64,000 nt of DNA, from the NCBI RefSeq assembly GCF_036346295.1, contig NZ_CP107819.1, forward strand, positions 7,812,001 to 7,876,000, read 5' to 3'. The position numbers were made by a program, and so were the translations under genes. The notes under the pieces were generated by a model, which was given only the letters and a program-made list of their open reading frames with translations, made no database searches and had not been told where the DNA came from. Of this stretch, positions 9,361-17,310 are shown in pieces; position 1 is the stretch's first letter; every line of letters begins with the position of its first letter. The DNA is from Streptomyces sp. NBC_00536. Lineage in GTDB: Bacteria > Actinomycetota > Actinomycetes > Streptomycetales > Streptomycetaceae.

Positions 9361-9443
9361 GTGGCCGCATGAATCCCGGTCCGGCGGCGGTCGACGCGCT
9401 CCCGCGTGCCCGGACTTCGGCATGTGACGGAGATGGAGCAGGC

Positions 9444-10220
9444 ATGGCCAGCAAGAAGAACCTCGTCGCCAACCGGGCGTCCCTCGCCCACAAGGTCCGG
9501 TACGCCGCGAGCAGCCCGCACCGCATCGCCCCGTACCTGAAGCGGGCCGCCCGCGACCGCTGGCTGGCCTTCAAGCACCCCGACCACGTGAGCTACTACC
9601 GGGCCGTGATGGCCTCGGACACCCGGCGCAGCCCCGAGGCGGCCGTGGGGAGCCACACGCACGAACGGTGGCTCGCACTCGGCCGGATGCAGTTCGACTA
9701 CCTGCTCCGGCACGGCCTCGAACCGGGCGCGCGGATGCTGGACATAGGCTGCGGCAACCTGCGCGCGGGCTGGCGCTTCATCGACCACCTGGAGCCGGGC
9801 CACTACTACGGCATCGACATCTCGCCCGACATCCTGATCGCGGCCAAGCGCACCCTGACCGAGCGCGGGCTCCAGGCCAAGGTCCCGCACCTGACCATCA
9901 CCGGGAACCTGACGCTGGACTTCCTGCCCGACGCCCACTTCGACGTCGTGCACGCGCACAGCGTGTTCTCGCACTCGCCGGTCGAGGTCATCGACGAGTG
10001 CCTCGCCCACGTGGGCCGGGTACTGGCGCCCGGCGGGCACTTCGATTTCACCTTCGACCGCACCACCGGCTCCGAACACCAGGTGCTCCGCGAGGACTTC
10101 TACTACCGCACCGAGACCCTCGTCGCCCTGGCCGAGCGGCACGGACTGGCGGCCCGCTTCATGGCGGACTGGGAGGAACTGGGCCACGGCCAGTCCAAGA
10201 TCCGGGTCACCGCGCGCTGA
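9444..10220 (+). CDS. Class I SAM-dependent methyltransferase
   Basis: 258 residues. Motif I is MLDIGCGNLRAGW. It is followed by the acidic strand end HYYGIDISPDILIAA, FDVVHAHSVFSHSP (motif IV region), and GRVLAPGGHFDFTF. The basic N-terminal tail has no signal peptide, so the enzyme is cytosolic. Start at ATG 9444 has GGAG/GGAGCAG just upstream. ATG 9369 in the same frame would lie about 7 nt from the TATAGT box and could be a leaderless start adding 25 residues. The substrate cannot be inferred from the sequence or neighbours. Confidence 0.8.
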   Translation: MASKKNLVANRASLAHKVRYAASSPHRIAPYLKRAARDRWLAFKHPDHVSYYRAVMASDTRRSPEAAVGSHTHERWLALGRMQFDYLLRHGLEPGARMLDIGCGNLRAGWRFIDHLEPGHYYGIDISPDILIAAKRTLTERGLQAKVPHLTITGNLTLDFLPDAHFDVVHAHSVFSHSPVEVIDECLAHVGRVLAPGGHFDFTFDRTTGSEHQVLREDFYYRTETLVALAERHGLAARFMADWEELGHGQSKIRVTAR

Positions 10221-10244
10221 GCGGAGGCGGCCCGGGGCGTCGGC

Positions 10245-11135
10245 TCAGGTGGGCGTGGCCGTCCCGGAGTTCCGGCTCCGCCACAGCCGTACGGCGAGGG
10301 CCGCGCCCGCCAGCAGCAGGAGGGCCGTCGGGATGCTGTCCTGGTCGAGCACTCCGCCGAAGAACCCGGTGATCATGAAGGGCAGCGCCGCGACCACGAC
10401 CTGAGGGGCGGTGCGCAGCCCGGACAGGGCCGACCGGCCCGCCAGGGCCAGGGCCGCGATGACCGGAACGCCGTAGCGCCAGTGCACGAAGAGCCCGATT
10501 CCCTTCGAGTCGAGCAGAGCGAACAGGAAGGCCGCCAGCGGAGCCCACAGGGCCAGGGCCAGCACCCCCGAGGTGCTGCGGATCCGGCGCGCCGGCCGCA
10601 GGTCCGGCGGACAGGCCAGGGGCAGGACGGCGGGCACCATCGGCAGCAGCAGGAAGGCCGGGAGCTGCCACGGCACCGGCAGGTCCGCGGGCAGCACGGT
10701 CACGAGGACGGAGACGGCGCCGCCGACCAGGCCCGCCAGTGCCCACAGGGCGCCCGAGTGGCGCCCGGACAGGGCCACGACCGCGCCGATCAGGGCCACC
10801 AGATGGCCGCCGCCGGTGGCGTAGGTGAGCGGCACGAGGAAATCGGGGTTGTCGCTGATCTGCCAGTCCGAGACCGTCGAGACGAGGTCGAAGGCCGAGT
10901 ACGAGGCCGTGGCGGCCAGGGCGAAGGGCGACGCGGCGGCGAAGAGCCGCCCGCCCCGCTGGGCGGAGCCCAGCCCCAGGCGCAGCCGCAGCGCGTGCGC
11001 CGCGATGTCGCAGGCCTCCTGGAAGCGGGTCCACCGGCCGGCCCCCTCGGTCGCCTCCCGGTACGCCTCGGCCATCTCCTCGCCGAATTCGCGGCGGAAC
11101 TTCGCCGGATACAGGCGCAGCAGCGGCAGGCTCAC
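10245..11135 (-). CDS. Integral membrane protein partnered with PadR regulator
   Basis: 296 residues. The cytosolic N-terminal segment (LYPAKFRREFGEEMAEAYREA) is typical of permease-prefix-like membrane proteins encoded next to PadR regulators. About six to seven hydrophobic segments follow from residue 60 to the end. Its GTG/ATG start overlaps the PadR stop by 4 bp, so the two genes are translationally coupled. The likely role is a membrane partner or signal-transduction component. No transport motif is visible. Confidence 0.75.
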   Translation of the reverse strand: MSLPLLRLYPAKFRREFGEEMAEAYREATEGAGRWTRFQEACDIAAHALRLRLGLGSAQRGGRLFAAASPFALAATASYSAFDLVSTVSDWQISDNPDFLVPLTYATGGGHLVALIGAVVALSGRHSGALWALAGLVGGAVSVLVTVLPADLPVPWQLPAFLLLPMVPAVLPLACPPDLRPARRIRSTSGVLALALWAPLAAFLFALLDSKGIGLFVHWRYGVPVIAALALAGRSALSGLRTAPQVVVAALPFMITGFFGGVLDQDSIPTALLLLAGAALAVRLWRSRNSGTATPT

Positions 11136-11467
11136 GCGGTGGCCTCCCCGGTGATCCCCAGGCGGCGGGTCGCCTCGCGGGCGGTCGCGGCGATCCGCTG
11201 GACCTCGGCGCCGAGGCTCTCGCGCCCGGCGGGGGTGAGCGTGTACGTACGGCGCAGGCGGCTGTCCACGATCTCTTCCTCGTGCACCTCGATCAGGCCC
11301 TGCCCCAGGAGCCGCTCCAGGGCGCCGTACAGGGTGCCGGTGCGCAGCTTGACCCGCCCGCCCGAGATCGTCTCGACCTCGCGGGCGATCGCGTAGCCGT
11401 GCCGGGGCTCGTCCGCGAGCGCGGTCAGGAGGAGGAGGGTGGGTTCCTGCATCGCACGATCACTCAT
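11132..11467 (-). CDS. PadR family transcriptional repressor
   Basis: 111 residues with the compact PadR winged helix: MQEPTLLLLTALADEPRHGYAIAREVE, GTLYGALERLLGQGLIE and RRTYTLTPAGRESL (quoted in pieces). A C-terminal dimerisation helix follows. These cytosolic repressors usually control an adjacent membrane-protein or pump gene and themselves. Here the partner is the overlapping membrane protein gene downstream. A near-palindrome lies in its promoter region. A second in-frame ATG 15 bp inside (MQEP) is possible. Confidence 0.9.
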   Translation of the reverse strand: MSDRAMQEPTLLLLTALADEPRHGYAIAREVETISGGRVKLRTGTLYGALERLLGQGLIEVHEEEIVDSRLRRTYTLTPAGRESLGAEVQRIAATAREATRRLGITGEATA

Positions 11468-11488
11468 CCCCGCATCGTAAGTCACCCA

Positions 11489-11502
11489 CCGGCATATACC
11501 GG
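11489..11502. promoter_or_regulatory. Near-palindrome in the PadR promoter region
   Basis: CCGGCATATACCGG is symmetric at 12 of 14 positions and sits 22 bp upstream of the PadR start. Its TATA core could also be the -10. It is a candidate autoregulatory site. Confidence 0.4.
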
Positions 11503-11603
11503 CGGGGGAGCGGGCGGGCGGGCCGAACCGCCGGGGCGCCGTCATGGAGGTTCCTACGAGCGCCATAGGGTGAGGGGGCAAAGCGTCAGAGGGGACATTC
11601 GGA

Positions 11604-13817
11604 GTGAGCAGTCGCGGCGGGGCATCAGGGGGCCGGTCGGGCGGCAGCGGTCCGGAGAACGGGGCCGAGGCCGAGTCCGGGCCCGGTCCGGTGGCCGGTT
11701 CGGGGTCCGCTTCCGGATCCGGGTCCCGGGGCAGGTCCGCCGCGGGCCGTCGGCGCAAGCGCCGCGCCCCCGGCGGCGCGCTGGCCGGATGGGCCGCCGT
11801 CGCGCCCGCCCTCGCCCCGCTCATAGCCCGTGGGCGCCCGCTCATCGCCCGCGCGCGCCCCCTCGCACGGCGCCTGCGCCCCGCCTACCCCCGGCCCGGC
11901 CGCACCGACTGGCGCCGCTGGATACCGTCCTGGCGCCAGTGGCTCGGCGCGTTCCTCTACGGGCTCCTCACCGCGGTCGCCTTCGTCGGGATCGCCTACG
12001 CCGTCACCGACATACCCGACGACCTCAACTCCTTCGCGAAGCAGCAGGACAACGTCTACTACTGGTCCGACGGCTCCAAAATGGCCCGCACCGGCTGGGT
12101 CAGCCGCCAGGAAATGCCGCTCGACAAGGTCCCGAAGCCGGTCCAGGGCGCCATCCTCTCGGCCGAGAACGCGAGCTTCTACTCGGACCCCGGGGTCTCG
12201 CCCTCGGGCTTCCTGCGCGCCGTGAAGGCCGCCGTCACCGGCGGCGAAACGCAGGGCGGCTCGACCATCACGCAGCAGTACGTGAAGAACGCCTACCTGA
12301 ACCAGGACCGCACGGTCTCCCGGAAGTTCACCGAGATCCTCCTCGCGGTGAAGCTGGACCGCGCGAAGAGCAAGCAGCAGATCCTGCAGGACTACCTCAA
12401 CACCAGCTGGTTCGGCCGCGGCACCTACGGCATCCAGCGCGCCTCCCAGGCGTACTACGGCAAGGACGTCTCCCAGCTCAACGCCAGCGAGGGCGCCTTC
12501 CTCGCCTCCCTCCTCAAGGGCGCCGCCCTGTACGACCCGGCCGTCAGCAAGGAGAACCGGGCGCGCGCCGTCGAGCGCTGGAGCTGGACCCTGGACCGGA
12601 TGGTCACGACCGGCAACCTCTCGGCGGCCGAGCGAGCGAAGTACACGAAGTTCCCCGACCCGCTGGAGCGCTCCGTCGTCAGCGACGCCACCGGGCAGTC
12701 CGGCTATCTGGTGGAGCTGGCGAAGGCGTACGCGATCAAATCCGGGCACATCAAGGACTCGGACTTCGACCTCGGCGGCTACCAGATCTACACGACCTTC
12801 GACAGGAACCGCACGGACGCGCTGACCGCCGCCGTGCAGAAGACGCAGAAGGCCTTCGACGCCGAACACCGGCCCACCACCGACCAGTACGCGAAGATCG
12901 GCGCGGCGAGCGTCGCCCCCGACGGGCGGCTGCTCGCCGTGTACGGCGGACCCGACTACCTCAAGCAGGGCTTCAACGAGTCGAACGCGACGACGATCCC
13001 GGTCGGCACCGCCTTCACCCCGTTCGTCTACGCCGCCGCGCTGGACGACGGAGTGATGCGCGACCGCGGCAAGCCCCGCACCAAGGTCTCCCCGACCGCG
13101 ATGTACGACGGCAACGACCAGGTCACCGTACAGACGCCCGACGGACCCTACTGGGACCGCAGCGGCAAGGTGGTGAAGGGCCACAACGACGGCGGCCGCA
13201 GCTGGGGACAGATCCCCCTGAGCAAGGCCGTCGCGGACTCCGTCAACACCCCGATGCTGCAGCTCGGACTCGACGTCGGACTCGACCGGGTGGACGCCCT
13301 GGCCCAGCGCGCCGGGCTGCTCGGCCCGAGCCTCGGCCCCCAGGTCCCCCTCTTCGCCCTCGGGGAGAACTCGACCCCCAGCGCGATCCGCATGGCCGGC
13401 GCCTACGAGACCTTCGCCGCCGCGGGGATGCACACCGAGCCCTACTCGGTGCGCGCGATCACGCGCAACGGCAGCGCGCTGCCGGTCGTGGCGCCCAAGC
13501 CCGCCCGGGCGATGTCGGCCACGGCGGCGGGCGCGGTGACGGACGCCCTGCGCGACGCCGTCACCGACGGATCGGCGAAGGCCGCGAGCAAGGCGTCCCC
13601 GGGCGCGGCGGGCAAGACCGGGACGACCGCCGGGAACACCGCGGGCTGGTTCGTGGCCAGCACCGGGCAGGAATCCACGGCGGTCGTCGTCTACCGGATG
13701 TCCCTCACCGACCTGATCCCCCTGCCGCTGACCGGCCTTGGCGAGGACGCCCCCGGCACCCCCGGCAGCGACCGGGCGGTCAAGCTGTGGGCGGACTACA
13801 TCAAGGCGGTGCACTGA
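11604..13817 (+). CDS. Class A penicillin-binding protein (glycosyltransferase-transpeptidase), altered SxxK
   Basis: 737 residues. An Arg/Pro-rich cytosolic tail (1-110) and one membrane anchor (about 112-136) precede a GT51 glycosyltransferase domain with catalytic Glu (LSAENASFY), QGGSTITQQYVKN and KILLAVKL-like helices. The transpeptidase domain (about 380-720) keeps SVN (S546) and KTG (K671, GKTGTTAG), but the active-site SxxK reads T469-A-F-T472 (ACC GCC TTC ACC). Peptidoglycan glycan polymerisation is likely intact, while transpeptidation and beta-lactam acylation look compromised. It starts at GTG 11604 and is divergent from the PadR gene. A 17-bp hairpin separates it from the next gene. 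Confidence 0.85.
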   Translation: MSSRGGASGGRSGGSGPENGAEAESGPGPVAGSGSASGSGSRGRSAAGRRRKRRAPGGALAGWAAVAPALAPLIARGRPLIARARPLARRLRPAYPRPGRTDWRRWIPSWRQWLGAFLYGLLTAVAFVGIAYAVTDIPDDLNSFAKQQDNVYYWSDGSKMARTGWVSRQEMPLDKVPKPVQGAILSAENASFYSDPGVSPSGFLRAVKAAVTGGETQGGSTITQQYVKNAYLNQDRTVSRKFTEILLAVKLDRAKSKQQILQDYLNTSWFGRGTYGIQRASQAYYGKDVSQLNASEGAFLASLLKGAALYDPAVSKENRARAVERWSWTLDRMVTTGNLSAAERAKYTKFPDPLERSVVSDATGQSGYLVELAKAYAIKSGHIKDSDFDLGGYQIYTTFDRNRTDALTAAVQKTQKAFDAEHRPTTDQYAKIGAASVAPDGRLLAVYGGPDYLKQGFNESNATTIPVGTAFTPFVYAAALDDGVMRDRGKPRTKVSPTAMYDGNDQVTVQTPDGPYWDRSGKVVKGHNDGGRSWGQIPLSKAVADSVNTPMLQLGLDVGLDRVDALAQRAGLLGPSLGPQVPLFALGENSTPSAIRMAGAYETFAAAGMHTEPYSVRAITRNGSALPVVAPKPARAMSATAAGAVTDALRDAVTDGSAKAASKASPGAAGKTGTTAGNTAGWFVASTGQESTAVVVYRMSLTDLIPLPLTGLGEDAPGTPGSDRAVKLWADYIKAVH

Positions 13818-13821
13818 GGTA

Positions 13822-13857
13822 CGCCCCCGCGGGCGGGTCAACCCGCCCGCGGGGGCG
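13822..13857. terminator. Bidirectional hairpin, 17-bp perfect arms
   Basis: Arms 13822-13838 and 13841-13857 are exact complements around CA, so the innermost pairs must open. It sits 5 bp after the PBP stop and 7 bp from the permease stop, and should terminate both convergent transcripts. There is no T tract, as is common in Streptomyces. Confidence 0.75.
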
Positions 13858-13863
13858 GTGCGG

Positions 13864-15858
13864 TCAGCCGCCGACGTGGATGCCGGGGCGGCGGGCGGGG
13901 TCGGGCTCGTGCTTGCGGATGATCTCGCGGGTGACGGGTGCGGTGTCGCCGCGGCCGAGGAGGAAGTAGCGGAACATGTGGGTCAGCGGGCTGCCCTCGG
14001 CCCACGCGAAGTAGCAGTGCGGCTGGACTCCGGTCGTGTCGCGCAGGGCGAGCAGGATGGCGGCGATCGCGTTGGGCGCGGCGGGCGCCGCGGCGCGCAG
14101 GACCCGGTACCCGTCGACCTCGACTCCCCGGACGGTGAGGACTTCGCTGAAGTCGGAGGGGTCGACCACGTCGATTTCCAGGAACATGACGTCGGCGGGG
14201 CCGGGCACCGGGTTGTTCCCGCGCTGTTCGCGCTCCTTGTCGGCGTATTCGGGGCCGTCGCCGGTCTGGCGGCGGTTGGCGATGATGTTGATGGCGTTGT
14301 CGTACACGATGGTGTCGGTGATGAACTGGCGGGCGGCCGGGTCGAAGACCAGGTGGTCCGCGCGGAGTTCGGTCGTGCGGGAGACCCGGGAGACCAGGGA
14401 CACCACGACGATGCCGGCGATGAACAGGCCGGATATGGCGATCCCGTCGGGCTTGTCGACGATGTTGGCCACCAGCGCGTAGAGCAGGACCGCGGTGAGC
14501 AGGGTGAATCCGACGGTGGCGGCCCGCCGGCGGCGCCGGAAGGAGGAGACGGTGACGGCGAAGGCCCCGGAGACCATCATGGCGAGGATGCCCGTCGCGT
14601 AGGCGCCGGCCTGCGCGTTGACGTCCGCGTCGAAGGCGATGGTGATGCCGACGCACAGGACGGTGTAGACGAAGACGACGGGCCGAACGGCGCGTCCCCA
14701 TTCGGGCGCCATGCCGTAATCGGGCAGGTAACGCGGGACGATGTTGATCAGGCCCGCCATCGCCGACGCACCCGCGAACCAGAGGATCAGGATGGTGCTG
14801 ATGTCGTAGACGGTGCCGAAGGTCTGTCCGACGTGCTCGTGGGCGAGCCAGGCCAGGGCGCGGCCGTTGGCCGCGCCGCCGGGCTCGAACGCCTCGTGGG
14901 GGATGAGGACGGTGGTCACGAAACTCGCGGCCAGCAGGTAGACGCTCATGACGAGGGCGGCGGTGCTCAGCAGCTTGCGCGTGTTGCGGATGCGCTCCCG
15001 CAGCCGCTCTTCGGGATCGGCGCCCTCGGCCGCGACGAGCGGCATCATGCTCACCCCCGTCTCGAATCCGGAGAGGCCGAGGACGAGCAGCGGGAACGAG
15101 AGCAGGGCGGGACCGAGCAGCCCGCCGAGGCCGCCTCCGCCGTTGAAGAGCGCGTCCGTCCACGCCGACCAGGCGCCCGGCGTGGTGATCACGTCCACCA
15201 CGCCCACGCCGATGGTCACCGCGTTGAGGAGGAGGAAGACCGCGACCAGGGGGATGGCGACGCTGACCGCCTCGCTGAACCCGAGCAGGAACACCCCGCC
15301 GAGCAGCAGGAGCAACGTCACGGTGATGGCCACTTCATGGCCGTGCAGTGCCTGCGGGAAGAAGGGGTTCTCGACCACGTGCACGGAGGCGTCCGCCGCG
15401 GACAGGGTGATCGTGATGATCCACGAGGTGGCCACGAAGCCGAGGAGGACCAGGACGAACAACTTGCCCCGCCAGAACGGCAGCAGGTCCTCCAGCATGG
15501 CCACCGACCCGGCGCCGTGCGGGCTCTCGTGCGTCACGCGGCGGTACATGGGCAGCATGCCCAGCAGGGTCAGCGCGACGATCACGAGGGTCGCCAGGGG
15601 TGACACCGCCCCGGCCGCGAGCGCCGCGATCGCCGGTACGTAGGCCAGGCTGGAGAAGTAGTCCACTCCGGTCAGGCACATCACCTTCCACCAGGCGTGC
15701 GACTCGGTGTGCCCCTCGCCGGCCCCCGGCCCGATCGGCTGCACCCGGTGCCGGAGCAGCCACCGCGCCAGGCCGCCGTTCGGCTGCGCCCGCAACGCCG
15801 GGCTCTCCATCACTTCTGGCACGGCCAGTTCGTCGCTCGCCTGCTTCATGTCCCCCAT
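13864..15858 (-). CDS. APC-superfamily amino acid/polyamine-type permease
   Basis: 664 residues. A short cytosolic start, then [28 protein letters not shown], the first conserved APC helix (only a part quoted), and about 12 hydrophobic segments to around residue 470. A soluble C-terminal domain of roughly 190 residues follows, with [11 protein letters not shown] and [18 protein letters not shown], as in large APC permeases of actinobacteria. The ATG at 15858 has GAGGGAAGGG upstream; the frame extends a little further without a ribosome site. Substrate unknown. A TACCCC/GGGGTA dyad lies 84 bp upstream. Confidence 0.8.
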   Translation of the reverse strand: MGDMKQASDELAVPEVMESPALRAQPNGGLARWLLRHRVQPIGPGAGEGHTESHAWWKVMCLTGVDYFSSLAYVPAIAALAAGAVSPLATLVIVALTLLGMLPMYRRVTHESPHGAGSVAMLEDLLPFWRGKLFVLVLLGFVATSWIITITLSAADASVHVVENPFFPQALHGHEVAITVTLLLLLGGVFLLGFSEAVSVAIPLVAVFLLLNAVTIGVGVVDVITTPGAWSAWTDALFNGGGGLGGLLGPALLSFPLLVLGLSGFETGVSMMPLVAAEGADPEERLRERIRNTRKLLSTAALVMSVYLLAASFVTTVLIPHEAFEPGGAANGRALAWLAHEHVGQTFGTVYDISTILILWFAGASAMAGLINIVPRYLPDYGMAPEWGRAVRPVVFVYTVLCVGITIAFDADVNAQAGAYATGILAMMVSGAFAVTVSSFRRRRRAATVGFTLLTAVLLYALVANIVDKPDGIAISGLFIAGIVVVSLVSRVSRTTELRADHLVFDPAARQFITDTIVYDNAINIIANRRQTGDGPEYADKEREQRGNNPVPGPADVMFLEIDVVDPSDFSEVLTVRGVEVDGYRVLRAAAPAAPNAIAAILLALRDTTGVQPHCYFAWAEGSPLTHMFRYFLLGRGDTAPVTREIIRKHEPDPARRPGIHVGG

Positions 15859-15941
15859 CAACCCTTCCCTCGCCGAGTCCACCGGGCCCGGCCGCCACCG
15901 CACTCACGGCAACGACCACCGAGTATGCGACCTCGCTTCCG

Positions 15942-15962
15942 TACCCCTTTGCGGAGGGGGTA
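15942..15962. promoter_or_regulatory. TACCCC-N9-GGGGTA dyad upstream of permease
   Basis: TACCCC at 15942-15947 and GGGGTA at 15957-15962 form an inverted repeat on the permease's upstream side. The half-sites recall CsoR-type copper operators, but nothing else here concerns copper, so this is only a candidate regulatory site. Confidence 0.3.
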
Positions 15963-16049
15963 TGCGCGCCCCCACGTGTCCGTGGCACGGGTCGGCGTGG
16001 GATACGATTGACCTCGTACTCGCGGCCGGGATTCCCGGTGGTGGGGCTC

Positions 16050-16119
16050 GCGTTGGTGGTCCAAGGAAAGGCACCCCACTTCCCGTGGGGGGATGCAGGT
16101 GCAAGGCCTGCCCAGCGCT
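16050..16119 (+). tRNA. tRNA-Gly-like gene with GUGC T-loop
   Basis: A 70-nt cloverleaf can be drawn without a mismatch. Acceptor GCGTTGG/CCAGCGC has one G-U. The D arm is GTC/GGC with loop CAAGGAAA, containing G18G19. The anticodon arm is CCCCA/TGGGG with loop CTTCCCG. There is a 4-nt variable loop, and T arm GCAGG/CCTGC with loop TGCAAGG. The anticodon reads UCC (glycine); a shifted reading gives CCC, also glycine, with one A-G mismatch. G1-C72, C2-G71, U73, C35 and C36 are the known bacterial glycine identity elements. Odd points are G55 in place of U55 (GUGC instead of GTPsiC), C37, and a minimal D-loop. CCA is not encoded. It lies alone, opposite in strand to its neighbours, 8 bp before a strong terminator. 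Confidence 0.6.
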
Positions 16120-16127
16120 CGATCAAG

Positions 16128-16159
16128 GCCCCGGTCTCCTCAGGGAGACCGGGGCTTTT
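16128..16159 (+). terminator. Intrinsic terminator, 12-bp stem plus T tract
   Basis: GCCCCGGTCTCC (16128-16139) pairs perfectly with GGAGACCGGGGC (16144-16155) around TCAG, followed by TTTT. It is one of the few hairpins in this window with a U tract. It begins 8 bp after the tRNA-like gene, marking that as a short independent transcript. Confidence 0.9.
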
Positions 16160-16180
16160 CCGTACCCGGTGCGCGGTGGC

Positions 16181-16759
16181 CTACTTCCAGCTGACCAGCG
16201 CGCCCTCGTGCCGTACGCAGCCGCCGTCGGCGACCAGTTCCGGCTTGCCCGAGAACCAGCCGGGGCGCAGCGACAGTTCGACGCCGTGGTCATCGGTCGT
16301 CCGGATACCGGGCAGGCCCGCTCCCCGCTCACCCGCGTCCGGGGCGGGGATGTCCCGCACCGTCAGGCCCTTGGCGGACCACGCCTCGCGGAGCGTGGCG
16401 ACCGCGGTCGCGTATGCGGCGGGGCTCGCGAAGTCGGGGGTCCAGGTGACGCTCGGCTGGTCGCGGCTGACGCCCTCCGCGTCGAGACCGAGGTCGTCCT
16501 TGCAAGAGGAGTTGGACATGTCGTGCCGGTCCACCACCGCCGAGGGGTTCAGCCCCAGCTGCCGCGCGGCCTCGTCACCCGCCCGCTGCGTCCGTTCCAG
16601 ATGCGTGCGGAACTCCGTCTCCGACATGACGTGGCCCTGGACCAGCGCGCAGCCCTGGACGAGTACGGCGACGAGCAGCACCGCGCCGCCCCGGACCAGC
16701 ACCCTGGCGGGGCGGCGGCGGAGCGGTGCGGGTGCGGTGGGAGAAGGAGTTCGGGTCAT
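16181..16759 (-). CDS. Putative lipoprotein, unknown function
   Basis: 192 residues. A basic N-terminus (RRRPARVLVRG) and a hydrophobic stretch end in a lipobox-like LVQGC at about residue 37, predicting lipid anchoring on the outer face of the membrane. The mature part has two further cysteines (NSSCKDD, GGCVRHEG), a likely disulfide, and an ELSLRPGWFSGKPELV segment. No family was recognised. It is divergent from blaI and separated from it by a 13-bp inverted repeat 37 bp upstream of this start. Confidence 0.65.
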   Translation of the reverse strand: MTRTPSPTAPAPLRRRPARVLVRGGAVLLVAVLVQGCALVQGHVMSETEFRTHLERTQRAGDEAARQLGLNPSAVVDRHDMSNSSCKDDLGLDAEGVSRDQPSVTWTPDFASPAAYATAVATLREAWSAKGLTVRDIPAPDAGERGAGLPGIRTTDDHGVELSLRPGWFSGKPELVADGGCVRHEGALVSWK

Positions 16760-16796
16760 GGGCCCATCCCAGCAGGCGCGTCGGCCGCCCGGCAGC

Positions 16797-16830
16797 GCTC
16801 CCGTACTCAGGCGCCGGTGAGTACGGGAGC
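16797..16830. promoter_or_regulatory. Perfect 13-bp inverted repeat between lipoprotein and BlaI genes
   Basis: GCTCCCGTACTCA (16797-16809) and TGAGTACGGGAGC (16818-16830) flank the 8-bp GGCGCCGG. It lies between two divergent genes, so it is better placed as an operator or regulatory hairpin than a terminator. The arms lack the TACA/TGTA half-sites usual for BlaI proteins. Confidence 0.55.
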
Positions 16831-16938
16831 CCCGGCACCCGCCGTCCGCACGCCACGGCGGGGGCGGCGTACGCTCCGCCCTCGACCCAGGTCCCCGATA
16901 ATGGTGTCCGCAGACGATCTCCCCGAGAGGAAGGTTCC

Positions 16939-17310
16939 ATGACCGACAAGACGGGCGAACGCCGCCCGGCCGGTGAGCTGGAGGCCAGCGTCCTGGCGGC
17001 CCTGTGGGCCGCGCGCGGGCCCCGGTCCGCGGCGCAGGTCAGGGACGCGATACCCCAGGACCTGGCCCGGACCACGGTCGCGACGCTGCTGGCCCGGCTG
17101 CAGGAGAAGGGCGTCATAGACCGCAGGCCCGGCGGGCGGGGCTTCCTGTACTTCCCGGTGGAGGACGCGCACGGGCTCACCGCGCGCCGGATGCACCGCG
17201 AACTCGACCAGGACGGCGACCGCGGCGTGGTCCTGGCCCGCTTCGTCGAAGGCCTCAGCTCCGACGACGAGGCGGAGCTGAGGCGGCTGCTGGAGGGCGG
17301 CGGGCAGTGA
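16939..17310 (+). CDS. BlaI/MecI/CopY-type transcriptional repressor
   Basis: 123 residues. The winged helix (LEASVLAALWAARGPRSAAQVRDAI, LARTTVATLLARLQEKGVIDRR) and the C-terminal dimer helices (VLARFVEGLSSDDEAELRRLL) match the penicillinase-repressor family, quoted here in pieces. Such repressors are cleaved or released when an M56 membrane protease senses cell-wall damage. Exactly that partner follows, overlapping by 4 bp. The ATG has GAGAGGAAGG upstream. Targets are likely itself and cell-envelope genes. Confidence 0.9.
   Translation: MTDKTGERRPAGELEASVLAALWAARGPRSAAQVRDAIPQDLARTTVATLLARLQEKGVIDRRPGGRGFLYFPVEDAHGLTARRMHRELDQDGDRGVVLARFVEGLSSDDEAELRRLLEGGGQ

Noticed and set aside
5588-9574. 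A 1328-codon minus-strand open frame
   Set aside because: Only its last 222 codons encode the LuxR-type protein. The rest mirrors the SARP gene on the other strand, has low complexity (Gly/Arg/Gln) and lacks a ribosome site.
11282-13969. 895-codon frame overlapping the PBP gene
   Set aside because: It is Arg/Gly/Pro-rich with no domain content; the PBP frame carries all family motifs.
16079-16091. CCC anticodon reading of the tRNA-like gene
   Set aside because: It gives a purine at position 37 but needs an A-G mismatch and an extra base before the anticodon stem; the UCC reading pairs perfectly. Both specify glycine, so the amino-acid call does not change.
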